DNA from: Paracoccus xiamenensis
GTDB lineage: Bacteria > Pseudomonadota > Alphaproteobacteria > Rhodobacterales > Rhodobacteraceae
DNA: 64,000 nucleotides
NCBI RefSeq assembly: GCF_011308835.1
Contig: NZ_JAAOHY010000005.1
Span: forward strand, 124,001 to 188,000
Direction: 5' to 3'
Shown here: piece by piece, positions 1-8,885 of the stretch
Numbering within the stretch: position 1 is the first letter of the stretch
Layout of the letters: each line of letters starts with the position of its first letter
Translations under genes and position numbers: made by a program
The notes under the pieces: model-generated
Told to the model about the DNA's origin: nothing
Databases searched by the model: none
Seen by the model: the letters and a program-made list of their open reading frames with translations, nothing else

Positions 1-1556
1 CGGTTTTCCACCATGCTGAAGATGCGGTTCCGCCCCGTCTGCGGCGTCCACTTCACCAGTTGGTCGATGCTGGTCAGGGCGCGGCTACGGATGGTCTTGC
101 CATATTCGTCCATGCCATCGCCCAGATCCTTGTCGATGGCGGCGAACCATTGCGGCGTGTTGCGATAGATCAGCGGCGCCTTGGAACGCCAGCTATGCGG
201 ATAGCTGTGCTTGACCTTGCCCTTGGCCAGAAGCTTGCCCGCCCATGCGAGGTTCTTGATGACGCTGACATTAGCCGGGCCGTCCTTGCCATCGGGCTGG
301 ATGATCGCCTCGCCCCCGAAGATCGGCAGGTCCTTGCGATAGCTGCCATCGGGTTCAACGTTATAGGTCATCGGCAGGCCATGCTTCAGGCCAAGCTGAT
401 AGTCGTCATCACCGTGGCTGGGCGCGGTATGCACAAAGCCCGTTCCCGCGTCGTCGGTGACGTGATCGCCGGGGAGCAACGGAACTATGAAGTTCCAGTT
501 GTTGCCGTCGTCGTCCTGTCCCTCGACCAGCCCATCGAACGGATGTGCCAGTTGCAGGTCTTCAAGGACTGACGCCGGCACATCATATTGCCTCGTCAGG
601 CTTTCTATTTTCGCAGCCTGCCGGACATTGTCGGCGAGTTTGTCCGCAAGAATCAGGACCTCTCCCGCCGTCGCCATCGAGCCTTCCGAAACGGTGTCAA
701 CCTGATAGGCACCATACGAGATGTCAGGGCTAAATGCGACGGCACGGTTTTGCGGTATAGTCCACGGTGTCGTCGTCCAGATTACGACCGATGCTCCTTG
801 AAGCTTTACATGAAGATCCGTGTCCGGCAGCTTTATCGGCTCGTCACCATAAGCTGGCGGAGTTGATTTATCGATTGCGACCCAACCATCAACCGGAAAC
901 CGCACCCAGATCGTGTGGCTGGTATGGTCGTGATACTCGACCTCGGCCTCGGCCAAAGCGGTCTTTTCGACCGGCGACCACATCACCGGCTTCGACCCCT
1001 GATACAGCGAGCCGTTCATCAGCAGCTTCATGAACTCCTCGGCGATGACCGCCTCGGCGTGGTAATTCATGGTCAGATAGGGATCGTCCCATTTGCCGGT
1101 GACGCCAAGCCGCTTGAACTCGTCGCGCTGCACGCCGACCCAGTGATCGGCAAAGCGGCGGCATTCCTGACGGAACTCGACCGTGTCGACAGTGTCCTTG
1201 TCGACGCCCTTCTGGCGATACTGTTCCTCGATCTTCCATTCGATGGGCAGGCCGTGGCAGTCCCAGCCGGGGACATAGCGCGCGTCGCGGCCCATCATCT
1301 GCTGGGAGCGGGTGATGAAGTCCTTCAGCACCTTGTTCAGCGCGTGACCGATATGCAGGTTGCCGTTCGCATAGGGGGGGCCGTCATGCAGGATGAAGGG
1401 CTTTCGCCCCTCGCCCTTGGCACGCAGCGTGTCATAGATGTTCAGCCGCGCCCAACGGTCCAGCCATTCCGGTTCGCGCTGCGGCAGGCCGGCGCGCATC
1501 GGAAAATCGGTTTCGGGCAGGAAAACGGTGTCGCGGTAGTCGGGGGTATCGCTCAT
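1..1556 (-). CDS. ileS: Isoleucine--tRNA ligase, 3' part outside the window
   Basis: Class I aminoacyl-tRNA synthetase that charges tRNA-Ile in the cytoplasm. The minus strand is open from an ATG at 1556 to the window edge, giving the first 518 or so residues of a protein normally about 900-1000 long. The HIGH nucleotide-binding motif lies at residues 68-71 inside the stretch HDGPPYANGNLHIGH, which is characteristic of IleS, and CP1 editing-domain sequence (TTTPWTIPQNRAVAF) follows. The KMSKS motif and zinc end would be beyond position 1. The upstream leader holds a strong hairpin, listed separately. Confidence 0.95.
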   Translation of the reverse strand, partial: MSDTPDYRDTVFLPETDFPMRAGLPQREPEWLDRWARLNIYDTLRAKGEGRKPFILHDGPPYANGNLHIGHALNKVLKDFITRSQQMMGRDARYVPGWDCHGLPIEWKIEEQYRQKGVDKDTVDTVEFRQECRRFADHWVGVQRDEFKRLGVTGKWDDPYLTMNYHAEAVIAEEFMKLLMNGSLYQGSKPVMWSPVEKTALAEAEVEYHDHTSHTIWVRFPVDGWVAIDKSTPPAYGDEPIKLPDTDLHVKLQGASVVIWTTTPWTIPQNRAVAFSPDISYGAYQVDTVSEGSMATAGEVLILADKLADNVRQAAKIESLTRQYDVPASVLEDLQLAHPFDGLVEGQDDDGNNWNFIVPLLPGDHVTDDAGTGFVHTAPSHGDDDYQLGLKHGLPMTYNVEPDGSYRKDLPIFGGEAIIQPDGKDGPANVSVIKNLAWAGKLLAKGKVKHSYPHSWRSKAPLIYRNTPQWFAAIDKDLGDGMDEYGKTIRSRALTSIDQLVKWTPQTGRNRIFSMVEN

Positions 1557-1596
1557 CGGCGGGAATCCTTCAGGGGGTAGATCAGGCATGCGAAAT

Positions 1597-1627
1597 CCCG
1601 GCGGCGAGGAACCCCTACGCCGCCGGG
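1597..1627 (-). promoter_or_regulatory. Perfect 10-bp hairpin in the ileS leader
   Basis: CCCGGCGGCG at 1597-1606 and its exact complement at 1618-1627 enclose an 11-nt loop, 41 bp upstream of the ileS start. No T-tract follows on either strand, so it is not a classical intrinsic terminator. It could be a leader structure of the ileS mRNA or a protein site; the sequence alone does not decide. Confidence 0.35.
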
Positions 1628-1765
1628 CGGATAATTCGTATGATCCGGCCCGTTCTGAACATGCTGCGCTATATAAAAAGCACAGGCCGGGGCTGCAAGC
1701 GGAGTTGGCACTTGCCCGGCCGCGCGCAGCACCTATCTGCAAGGAACACGCCCCTGCGGACATGA

Positions 1766-2599
1766 ATGATGCCCCAACCCGCCCCTGCCCGCTTCGACAT
1801 GGCGCGCGAAACCGCAGTCAACCGCTTTGTCCGCGCCCGTTATGGGCTGCGCGGCACCTTGGCGCTGCACCGCGAGGCGCTTGGCTGGGATCTGCTGCGC
1901 GCCCCGCTGAACGTGGCGCTGTCGCCCCTGTTCCTGCTGGTGCGGCTGTTGGGTGGGCTGTTGTCGATGCTTGGCGCGAAACGGGCGGGCGCGTGGCTGA
2001 AGTCGCGCCAGATCTTCCTGACCTCTGACGTGGCCCGCCGGATTGAGGCAGACGTGACCCGCCTGACCGAGGATCTGACCGCGCAGGGTGTCGGCCCAAA
2101 GGCCGACCGCCAAGTCGTCCGCGCCGAAATCGCCGCACATGCCGAGACGCGGAACGCGGTGGCCGAAATCACCACCTCTCTGCTGGTGCTGGCGGCGGGG
2201 CTGTTCCTGTTTAAACGGGCGACTCCGGGCGTCATTTCGCTGGCCGGGCCATTGGCAGAGTTCCGCGCGCATGGCACTGCCGTGCAGGATTTCTGGCTGG
2301 GCGAACGGCTGGGAGGGGCGTGGTACTGGGCCTTCCCGGTCGAGCTGTCGCCCTGGGCTGTCATCCTGACCGGAGTCGTTCTGGCCGTGTTGGCCTCGCT
2401 CGCCACGACATTCGCGGGGCTGGTCGCCGATCCGTTCCAGCTGGCCACCGGCACCCATCGCCGGCGGCTGATGCGCATGTATGCAAAGCTGGACCGGGCC
2501 GACGCCACGCAATCGGGCGGGCTGGCTCGCGAACACCTGCTGGCGCGGCTGGGCGATCTGTCCGACGCGGCGATCAGCCTGCTGCGCGTCTGGCGTTAG
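1766..2599 (+). CDS. Membrane protein, possibly DUF6635 family
   Basis: 277-residue protein of unknown function. It has an amphipathic or membrane-associated segment near residues 45-70, a hydrophobic segment near 135-155 ([14 protein letters not shown]) and another near 200-225 ([19 protein letters not shown]). Start, middle and end resemble a Rhodobacteraceae family I recall as DUF6635 (conserved pattern [24 protein letters not shown]), but I am not certain of the name. Start ATG at 1766 is preceded by only a weak GGA; an in-frame ATG at 1799 is possible. The stop overlaps the stop of queF on the other strand by three bases. Confidence 0.75.
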   Translation: MMPQPAPARFDMARETAVNRFVRARYGLRGTLALHREALGWDLLRAPLNVALSPLFLLVRLLGGLLSMLGAKRAGAWLKSRQIFLTSDVARRIEADVTRLTEDLTAQGVGPKADRQVVRAEIAAHAETRNAVAEITTSLLVLAAGLFLFKRATPGVISLAGPLAEFRAHGTAVQDFWLGERLGGAWYWAFPVELSPWAVILTGVVLAVLASLATTFAGLVADPFQLATGTHRRRLMRMYAKLDRADATQSGGLAREHLLARLGDLSDAAISLLRVWR

Positions 2600-3057
2600 C
2601 CGCGCCCGCGATAGGTGGCGACGCCCTGATCGGGCAGCCAGATGCCCTCGGGCACTGCCCCAGTCTGCCAGAACACGTCGATTGGCATGCCCCCGCGCGG
2701 ATACCAGTATCCACCGATCCGCAGCCAGCGGGGGGCCAGCGTTTCAACCAGCCGCTTGCCGATGGTCACGGTGCAATCCTCGTGAAAGGCGCCGTGATTG
2801 CGGAACGACCCGAGGAACAGCTTCAGCGATTTCGATTCCACCAGCCAGTCGCCCGGCACATAGTCGATCACCAGATGGGCAAAATCGGGCTGTCCGGTCA
2901 TCGGGCACAGGCTGGTAAATTCGGGCTGGGTGAAGCGCACGACGTAACCCTCGCCCGCCTGCGGGTTCGGGACGCGTTCCAGCACGGCCTCATCGGGGTT
3001 GGCGGGCAGCTTCGTGTCCTGACCAAGCTGGGTCAGATTGTCTGTGTAATGCGGCAT
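2596..3057 (-). CDS. queF: NADPH-dependent 7-cyano-7-deazaguanine reductase
   Basis: Reduces preQ0 to preQ1 in queuosine tRNA biosynthesis. At 153 residues it is the short, single-domain (YkvM-like) type with a tunnel fold. The nucleophilic Cys is in [14 protein letters not shown] near residue 51, the NADPH-binding ESKSLK motif near 74, and FRNHGAFHE near 85 supplies the catalytic His and Glu. The ATG at 3057 is preceded by AGGAG. No other queuosine gene is adjacent. A plausible sigma-70 promoter lies just upstream (3102-3130). Confidence 0.97.
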   Translation of the reverse strand: MPHYTDNLTQLGQDTKLPANPDEAVLERVPNPQAGEGYVVRFTQPEFTSLCPMTGQPDFAHLVIDYVPGDWLVESKSLKLFLGSFRNHGAFHEDCTVTIGKRLVETLAPRWLRIGGYWYPRGGMPIDVFWQTGAVPEGIWLPDQGVATYRGRG

Positions 3058-3101
3058 GTCTGCTCCTGTTTTGTCCGGGTGGGCTGCGACCGGGTGCGGC
3101 G

Positions 3102-3130
3102 GGCATAGCAGCCCTGCCAGCGCAGGTCAA
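3102..3130 (-). promoter_or_regulatory. Putative sigma-70 promoter for queF
   Basis: On the minus strand TTGACC (3130-3125) and TATGCC (3107-3102) are separated by exactly 17 bp and sit 45-73 bp upstream of the queF start codon. Both hexamers deviate from consensus, so this is a prediction only. Confidence 0.4.
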
Positions 3131-3204
3131 AGCGAGGTCAGATCGGGTGTTGTCAATTCCGAATGTTCGCAGCAATGTAGCAGCGATTTCAGCAGGATAC
3201 ATTC

Positions 3205-4110
3205 ATGAGCTATGCCCCACCGGTAGAAAGCCCGAACAGTGGCATCGGCCTGCGCCTGCTGGCGGCCTTTCTGATCACCGCCATGTCGGCGCTGATCCGC
3301 GAGGCCTCGGACAAGGCCACGCTGGGGCAAATCATCTTCTGGCGCTCGTCCATCGCGATCATTCCGATCTGCATTTACATGGCGATCCGCGGCCAGTTTC
3401 CGGCTGCGCTGCGCACCCGCCGCCCCGGCGCGCATGTTCTGCGCGGCATGCTGGGGGCCTCTGCGATGGCGCTGTCCTTTATCTCGCTGGCCTATTTGCC
3501 CGTCGCCTATGCCGAGGCATTGGGCTTTCTTGGCCCGGTCCTGTCCCTGCCCGTTGCCGCCTATTTCCTGCGCGAGCGGATTACCGCATGGCTGGTCGCG
3601 TCCGTCACACTTGGCTTTGCCGGCGTCATCGCGATCCTGTGGGAAGGGATGGCCATGCCGGGCGAGGGCGCGATGATCGGCATCGCTGCGGGGCTGGGCC
3701 TGTCGGTGCTGACAGCAATCTACAGGGTCTATGTGAAGACCATGACGCGAACGGAAAGCACCGCCACGATTTCCTTTTATTTCGCGCTGTTCACGACCTT
3801 TGTCGGCCTTGCGACGCTGCCCTTCGGCTGGAAAAGCCTGGACCTTTATGCGACCTCGGTACTGATCGGGGCCGGTCTTCTGGGCGGGCTTGCCCATATC
3901 GCCGCGATCGAAGCGATGGCGCGGGCGCCGGTCTCACTTCTCGCTCCTTTTGAGTTCACTGCACTCGTCTGGGCCGTCATCTTTGATTTCGTGCTGTTCG
4001 CGACGCTGCCCGGTGTGCCGGGCTGGGTCGGGATCATCGCGATCACGCTGGCGGGGCTGATGGTTGTGATCCCGCCAGAGCGGTTGTTTCGGCCTCGGCG
4101 CTCTCTTTGA
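3205..4110 (+). CDS. EamA/DMT-family transporter
   Basis: 301-residue inner-membrane protein with about ten hydrophobic segments and the internal duplication of the drug/metabolite transporter superfamily. The first repeat begins at residues 15-40 and the second near 155. These proteins export metabolites or amino acids; the substrate cannot be read from sequence. The start ATG at 3205 follows CAGGA. It diverges from queF across a 147-bp spacer. The next gene starts 108 bp downstream. Confidence 0.9.
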   Translation: MSYAPPVESPNSGIGLRLLAAFLITAMSALIREASDKATLGQIIFWRSSIAIIPICIYMAIRGQFPAALRTRRPGAHVLRGMLGASAMALSFISLAYLPVAYAEALGFLGPVLSLPVAAYFLRERITAWLVASVTLGFAGVIAILWEGMAMPGEGAMIGIAAGLGLSVLTAIYRVYVKTMTRTESTATISFYFALFTTFVGLATLPFGWKSLDLYATSVLIGAGLLGGLAHIAAIEAMARAPVSLLAPFEFTALVWAVIFDFVLFATLPGVPGWVGIIAITLAGLMVVIPPERLFRPRRSL

Positions 4111-4217
4111 CGACAGCCAGCACAAAGCCATGGCCGCGCAATGGCATGGCTCAGCATGCCGCGACTGCGACAATCCCAACCCTTGCCGCGCTGCCCCGAC
4201 AACGCCATCTAGACGAC

Positions 4218-4622
4218 ATGAGCATTCCGCCCCGCTTTAACGTGACCCCCGAACAGATCGACCGCGTGGTCGCGGTCTTTTACGCGGCCATCCGCCGGCA
4301 CGAGGTGCTTGGCCCGATCTTCGCGAACCATGTCACCGACTGGCCCGCGCATGAGGAAAAGATCGCCCGTTTCTGGCGCAACGCGATCCTGTATGAGCGC
4401 AGCTATGACGGCAATCCGATGCGCGCCCATATGCAGGCGGGCGACGTGCGGGCCGAACATTTCGCGCCATGGCTGATGCTGTTCGATGAAACCCTGCTTC
4501 GCACCCTGCCCGAGGATGCGGCCGCCGGCTGGTCGGCGTTGGCGCACCGCATCGGCGGCGGTCTGCGCATGGGGGTCGAGGATCTGCGCGAACGCAGCGA
4601 CGGGCCACCTATCTTGCGTTAA
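4218..4622 (+). CDS. Group III truncated hemoglobin
   Basis: 134-residue 2-over-2 globin. The region NPMRAHMQAGDVRAEHFAPW carries the proximal heme-ligand His and the HFxxWLxLF pattern of group III truncated hemoglobins, and an aromatic-rich helix (RFWRNAILYER) precedes it. Such proteins bind O2 or NO; the physiological role is usually unclear. I chose the ATG at 4218 (MSIPPRF) because the reading frame upstream to 4107 begins with TTG inside the EamA gene and encodes residues unlike globins. Confidence 0.88.
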   Translation: MSIPPRFNVTPEQIDRVVAVFYAAIRRHEVLGPIFANHVTDWPAHEEKIARFWRNAILYERSYDGNPMRAHMQAGDVRAEHFAPWLMLFDETLLRTLPEDAAAGWSALAHRIGGGLRMGVEDLRERSDGPPILR

Positions 4623-4670
4623 CAGGGAAACAGGCGCAGAACGAATGGCGAACACTTAAGGAGATTCGCC

Positions 4671-4994
4671 ATGAAGATCGACTATATCGAATTCGCCTCG
4701 CCCGACCTGCCCGCGACGCAGGAATTCTTCGCCAAGGCCTTCGGCTGGGGCTTCAAGGATTACGGGCCGTCCTATCAGGAACTGGTGGAAGCTGGCATCT
4801 CGGGCGGGATTTCGGATGCACCGCTGGCCCCGCCGCTGGTGATCCTGAAAACCGACGATCTGGAGGCAGCGCTCGCCAAAGTCAGCGAGGCCGGGGCTGA
4901 AATCACCGAGGAGATCTTCGATTTCCCCGGCGGCCGTCGCTTTCACTTCCGCGAACCGGGCGGCAATGAAATGGCGGTCTGGTCCGAAGCCTAA
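4671..4994 (+). CDS. VOC-family (glyoxalase/bleomycin-resistance fold) protein
   Basis: 107-residue single-domain protein with the paired beta-alpha-beta-beta-beta layout of the vicinal oxygen chelate superfamily: MKIDYIEFASPDLPATQEFF at the start and FDFPGGRRFHFREPGGNEMAVW at the end, the latter typical of the C-terminal metal-ligand strand. Substrate unknown. The start codon follows AAGGAG. The stop overlaps the rnr stop on the opposite strand. Confidence 0.87.
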   Translation: MKIDYIEFASPDLPATQEFFAKAFGWGFKDYGPSYQELVEAGISGGISDAPLAPPLVILKTDDLEAALAKVSEAGAEITEEIFDFPGGRRFHFREPGGNEMAVWSEA

Positions 4995-7246
4995 CCCCGG
5001 CGCTGCCGCTTTGCCTTCTTCGCCGCCGCCCGTGCCTTTGATTTGACCTGCGCGGGCCGGCGGCGCACGCCCCTGCCCCGCCGCGTCTTTGGCCTTTGGG
5101 CGATTGCGCTGCCCTCCAGCTCCAGAAGCTCAAGGATCAGCCCGCCGGTCAGGGGCGAGGCTTCGGCCAGACGCACCAGCACCCGCTGACCGATACCGAT
5201 TTCCAAGCCCGTTTCCGCGCCGATCAACTGCTGCGCCTCGCGGTCATGGTGGAAATATTCGTTGCCGATCTCGCGGATTGGGATCAGCCCGTCGGCGCCG
5301 GTTTCGTCCAGCTTCACGAAGGCGCCGAATTTCTGCACGCCGCTGATCCGGCCGGTCATTTCGCTGCCGACACGTTCCGCCAGATAGGCCGCCAGATAAC
5401 GGTCGGTGGTGTCGCGCTCTGCCTCCATGCTGCGGCGTTCGGTGTTGGAGATCTGCGTCGCCGTGTCAGACAGGTTTTCAATGTCCCACTCCGACAACCC
5501 GTCCTTGCCCCAGCCGTGACCCAGGATCAGCGCCCGGTGCACGATCAGGTCGGAATAGCGGCGGATCGGGCTGGTGAAATGGGCGTAATTCTTCAGCGCC
5601 AGTCCGAAATGGCCGAAATTGTCCGGGCTGTAATAGGCCTGCGTCATCGAGCGCAATGTGGACATGTTGATCAGCTCGTCGAAATCGGTGCCCTCGGCCT
5701 GCGCCAGCAGCCGGTTCAGGTGGCTGGTATGCAGCACCTGCCCCTTCGCCAGATTGAAGCCCGAGGCCTGCGCCACCTCGCGCAGGGCATCCAGCTTTTC
5801 CAGCGTCGGTTCTTCGTGGACGCGGAACAGCAGCGGGCGTTTCAGGCGGTTCAATTCCTCGGCGGCGGCGACGTTCGCCAGCACCATGAATTCCTCGATC
5901 AGCTTGTGGGCGTCGAAGCGGTCCTTGAAATTCACCGATTTGACACGGCCGTCATCGGTCAGCTCGATCCGGCGTTCCGGCAGGTCCAGATCCAGCGGCT
6001 GGCGACGGGCGCGCGCGCCCTTCAGCAGATCATAAGCCTGCCATAGCGGCTTGATCGCGTCGTCCATCAGGGGCGCTGTCGCCTCGTCGGGGTTGCCGTC
6101 TGCCGCCGCCTGCGCCTGTTCGTAGGAAAGGCTCGCGCGGGACCGCATCATGCCGCGATGGAAGTCATGGCCGATCTTGTTGCCCTGCGCATCCAGCCGC
6201 ATCCTGACGGCCAGCACGGCGCGGTCGACGCCTTCATGCAGGCTGCACAGGTCGCCCGACAGCACATCGGGCAGCATCGGCACCACGCGGTCGGGGAAAT
6301 AGGTCGAGTTGCCCCGCTTTCGCGCCTCACGATCCAGTGCGCTGCCGGGGGTGACGTAATAGGCCACATCGGCAATCGCGACCCACAGGATCATCCCGCC
6401 CGGATTTTTCGGGTCAGTATCCGGCATCGCTGCCACCGCATCGTCACGGTCGCGCGCATCGGCGGGGTCGATGGTCAGCAGCGGAAGGTCGCGCAGATCC
6501 TCGCGGCCCTTCATGGTCGCGGGCTTCTTGGCGTCGGCCTCGGCAATCACCTCGTCCGGGAAATCGTCGGGGATATTGTGCTGGTGAATGGCGATCAGGC
6601 TGACGGCGCGCGGCGCGGACGGATCGCCCAGCCGGTCGGTGATACGCGCCTGCGGCAGGCCCATGCGGCCCTTGGGACCAGCCTGTTCGGCCTCGACCAG
6701 TTCGCCATCCTGCGCGCCGAAGCTGTCGGCCTCGCGCACGCGCCATTCGCGGTCGGCGCCCTTGTCGATGGGCATGATCCGGCCGCCCTCGGCGTTCTTG
6801 CGGAAGATGCCGACGATCTTGTGCTTGGCCTCGCCGATGCGGCGGATCAGCCGGGCGATATAGTCTTGATCCTCGCCGCGTTCCTCGATCAGCCGGGCCA
6901 GGAAGCGGTCGCCCTTACCCAGCGCCGGGTCGGCTTCGCGCGGCCGATAGAGGATGCGAGGGGGCGGTCCGTCGCCACGCAGTTCCAGCGGGCGCACGAA
7001 GATGTCGCCTTGCCCGTCAGGGGGCAGCAGTTCGACAACCGTGACCGGCGGCAGATGTTCGGCATCGCGATAGGACTTGCGGCGACGCTCCAACCGGCCC
7101 TCTTGGGCCAGTTCCTTCAGCAGGCGCTTCAGCTCGATCTTCTCGGCCCCCTTGACGCCGAAAGCCTTGGCAATATCGCGCTTGGCGGCGGCGTCGGGGT
7201 GTTCCGCCACCCAGTCCAGAATTTGCTGCTTGCTCGGCAATGCCAT
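4991..7246 (-). CDS. rnr: Ribonuclease R (3'-5' exoribonuclease)
   Basis: 751-residue RNase II-family enzyme that degrades structured RNA. Order: N-terminal winged-helix and cold-shock-like domains, the RNB catalytic domain beginning near residue 265 with the Asp cluster DPADARDRDDA, the RGNSTYFPDRVVPMLP signature, an S1 domain near residue 640 (GRISGVQKFGAFVKLDE), and a Lys/Arg-rich tail. The frame is open upstream to 7537, but the ATG at 7246 has GGAC spaced correctly and matches the usual start. It lies last in a run tauE-like, dapE, GNAT, rnr. Confidence 0.95.
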   Translation of the reverse strand: MALPSKQQILDWVAEHPDAAAKRDIAKAFGVKGAEKIELKRLLKELAQEGRLERRRKSYRDAEHLPPVTVVELLPPDGQGDIFVRPLELRGDGPPPRILYRPREADPALGKGDRFLARLIEERGEDQDYIARLIRRIGEAKHKIVGIFRKNAEGGRIMPIDKGADREWRVREADSFGAQDGELVEAEQAGPKGRMGLPQARITDRLGDPSAPRAVSLIAIHQHNIPDDFPDEVIAEADAKKPATMKGREDLRDLPLLTIDPADARDRDDAVAAMPDTDPKNPGGMILWVAIADVAYYVTPGSALDREARKRGNSTYFPDRVVPMLPDVLSGDLCSLHEGVDRAVLAVRMRLDAQGNKIGHDFHRGMMRSRASLSYEQAQAAADGNPDEATAPLMDDAIKPLWQAYDLLKGARARRQPLDLDLPERRIELTDDGRVKSVNFKDRFDAHKLIEEFMVLANVAAAEELNRLKRPLLFRVHEEPTLEKLDALREVAQASGFNLAKGQVLHTSHLNRLLAQAEGTDFDELINMSTLRSMTQAYYSPDNFGHFGLALKNYAHFTSPIRRYSDLIVHRALILGHGWGKDGLSEWDIENLSDTATQISNTERRSMEAERDTTDRYLAAYLAERVGSEMTGRISGVQKFGAFVKLDETGADGLIPIREIGNEYFHHDREAQQLIGAETGLEIGIGQRVLVRLAEASPLTGGLILELLELEGSAIAQRPKTRRGRGVRRRPAQVKSKARAAAKKAKRQRRG

Positions 7247-7298
7247 GGTCGTCCTTTCGCCGGGCGAGGGCCCGGTCAGCGCGTTCCCGTCAGGGGTA

Positions 7299-7712
7299 TC
7301 AGAGTTCCAGCACCATGTCGCGATGCGGAATGCCTGCATCGGGGTATTCGGGGCCGTAGGCCAAGAAACCCAGCTTTTCATAGAAGGGGATCGCATAGCA
7401 TTGCGAGGACAGCTTGACCTTCGCCGCCCCCTGCGCGCGCAACGCGTCAATGGCGCCGCGCATGATCGCGGCCCCTGCCCCAGTGCCACGCGCCTGCGCC
7501 AGCACACAGACGCGGCCGACTTTGCCCACACCGTCATTCAGGAAAATCCGCGCCGTCGCCACCGCAACGCCGTCCTGCCAGCCCAGCAGATGCTGCGCCT
7601 GATCGTCCAGATCGTCGATCTCCTCGGCCTCGGGGACACCCTGTTCTTCGATGAAGACGGTCCGGCGCAGGGTCAGGCAGGTGTCCAGATCGTCGGTCAG
7701 TTCAACTTTCAT
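7299..7712 (-). CDS. GNAT-family N-acetyltransferase (ElaA/YjcF-like)
   Basis: 137-residue single GNAT domain. The acetyl-CoA loop is VCVLAQARGTGAGAAIMRGA (V-x-x-x-x-R-G-x-G-x-A form) near residues 68-87, followed by SSQCYAIPFYEKLGFLAYG, a typical beta6/alpha4 end. The N-terminal RRTVFIEEQGVPEAEEID is characteristic of the YjcF/ElaA group. Substrate unknown. Its ATG overlaps the dapE stop (ATGA), so it is translationally coupled to dapE. Confidence 0.9.
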   Translation of the reverse strand: MKVELTDDLDTCLTLRRTVFIEEQGVPEAEEIDDLDDQAQHLLGWQDGVAVATARIFLNDGVGKVGRVCVLAQARGTGAGAAIMRGAIDALRAQGAAKVKLSSQCYAIPFYEKLGFLAYGPEYPDAGIPHRDMVLEL

Positions 7713-8854
7713 GCGAAATACTCCGTCAGGATGCGCTGATAGACGCGCTTCAGGGCGCGGACCTGATCGGCGGGGACGCGTTCGTCAACCTCGTGCATGA
7801 AACGGCCGACAAGGCCGAATTCCACCACCGGGCAATGGTCCTTGACGAAACGCGCGTCCGAGGTTCCGCCCGAGGTCGAAAGGATCGGCTGCACCCCGGT
7901 TTCGGCCTCGACCACGCCGCGCACAAGATCGACGAAGGGGCCGGGCTGGGTCACGAAGGCCATGCCAGAGACATCGGGCACCAGCGTGATCGTCACTCCG
8001 GTTTCGGCGCTGACAGCGGCCGCGCGCGCCTGCAGATCGGCGTCAAGGCTTTCGGGCGTATGCAAGTCGTTGAAGCGGATGTTGAACACCGCCGTCGCGC
8101 GTTCCGGCACCACGTTCGAGGCCGCGTTGCCGCAGTCAACGGTCGTCACCTGCAGCCCCGAGGGATCGAAATGGTCGGTGCCCGCGTCCAGCGGGGCCGA
8201 GGCCAGCTGATCCAGGAACCGGCACAGCGCATGCAGCGGGTTGCGCACCCGGCTGGGATAGGCGGCATGGCCCTGAACCCCCGTCGCGGTGACGCGGTAA
8301 GTGACCGATCCGCGCCGGCCGATCTTCATCATTTCGCCAAATGTGGCGGGGTTCGACGGCTCGCCCACGATGCAGACATCCATCGCCTCGCCCTGCGCAT
8401 CCATCCAGTCGAGAATGGCGGTAGTGCCGTCACGGCCGGCGCCTTCCTCGTCCCCGGTGATGGTCAGGATGACCGCGCCGTCCGTGGGCGGGGTTTCGGT
8501 GACAAAGTCGATGGCGGCGGAAACAAAGGCCGCGACGCCCGATTTCATGTCGGTGGCGCCGCGCCCCCAGATCATGCCGTCCTCGTCAAGGTGGCCGGAA
8601 AACGGCGGATGGGTCCAGCTGCCCAGATTGCCCGGCGGCACGACGTCGGTATGGCCGTTGAAGCCGAAGCTCCGCGCGGCACCCTTTGCACCCCAGCGGG
8701 CGAACAGGTTCGGGATGCCGTTGCGATCGGGGCGCGAGACCTCAAAGCCCGCGGCGCGCAGCCGGTCGGCCAGCAGGGTCAGCGCGCCCGCCTCCTCGGG
8801 CGTGACCGAGGGGCAGCGGATCAGTTCAGCGGTCAGTTCGGCGGCATCGGTCAT
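7709..8854 (-). CDS. dapE: Succinyl-diaminopimelate desuccinylase
   Basis: 381-residue M20-family zinc hydrolase that removes succinate from N-succinyl-L,L-diaminopimelate in lysine and peptidoglycan synthesis. Seen: FNGHTDVVPPG (zinc His and Asp), WGRGATDMKSGVAAF (bridging Asp), TGDEEGAGRDGT (catalytic Glu pair) and STSGGTSDARF, with a C-terminal zinc His region FGLVGRFMHEVDERV. The ATG at 8854 follows AGGAG; the frame stays open further upstream into the neighbouring gene but that is not typical of DapE. lysA, the last enzyme of the pathway, lies about 8 kb away. Confidence 0.97.
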   Translation of the reverse strand: MTDAAELTAELIRCPSVTPEEAGALTLLADRLRAAGFEVSRPDRNGIPNLFARWGAKGAARSFGFNGHTDVVPPGNLGSWTHPPFSGHLDEDGMIWGRGATDMKSGVAAFVSAAIDFVTETPPTDGAVILTITGDEEGAGRDGTTAILDWMDAQGEAMDVCIVGEPSNPATFGEMMKIGRRGSVTYRVTATGVQGHAAYPSRVRNPLHALCRFLDQLASAPLDAGTDHFDPSGLQVTTVDCGNAASNVVPERATAVFNIRFNDLHTPESLDADLQARAAAVSAETGVTITLVPDVSGMAFVTQPGPFVDLVRGVVEAETGVQPILSTSGGTSDARFVKDHCPVVEFGLVGRFMHEVDERVPADQVRALKRVYQRILTEYFA

Positions 8855-8885
8855 GGCGGGCTCCTGTTTGGCCATAGGGATAGGG

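Noticed and set aside
3058..3204. preQ1 riboswitch upstream of queF
   Set aside because: No recognisable preQ1 aptamer; a plain promoter-like pair explains the spacer better.
6158..7417. Plus-strand frame over rnr
   Set aside because: Antisense shadow; no motifs; rnr is complete on the minus strand.
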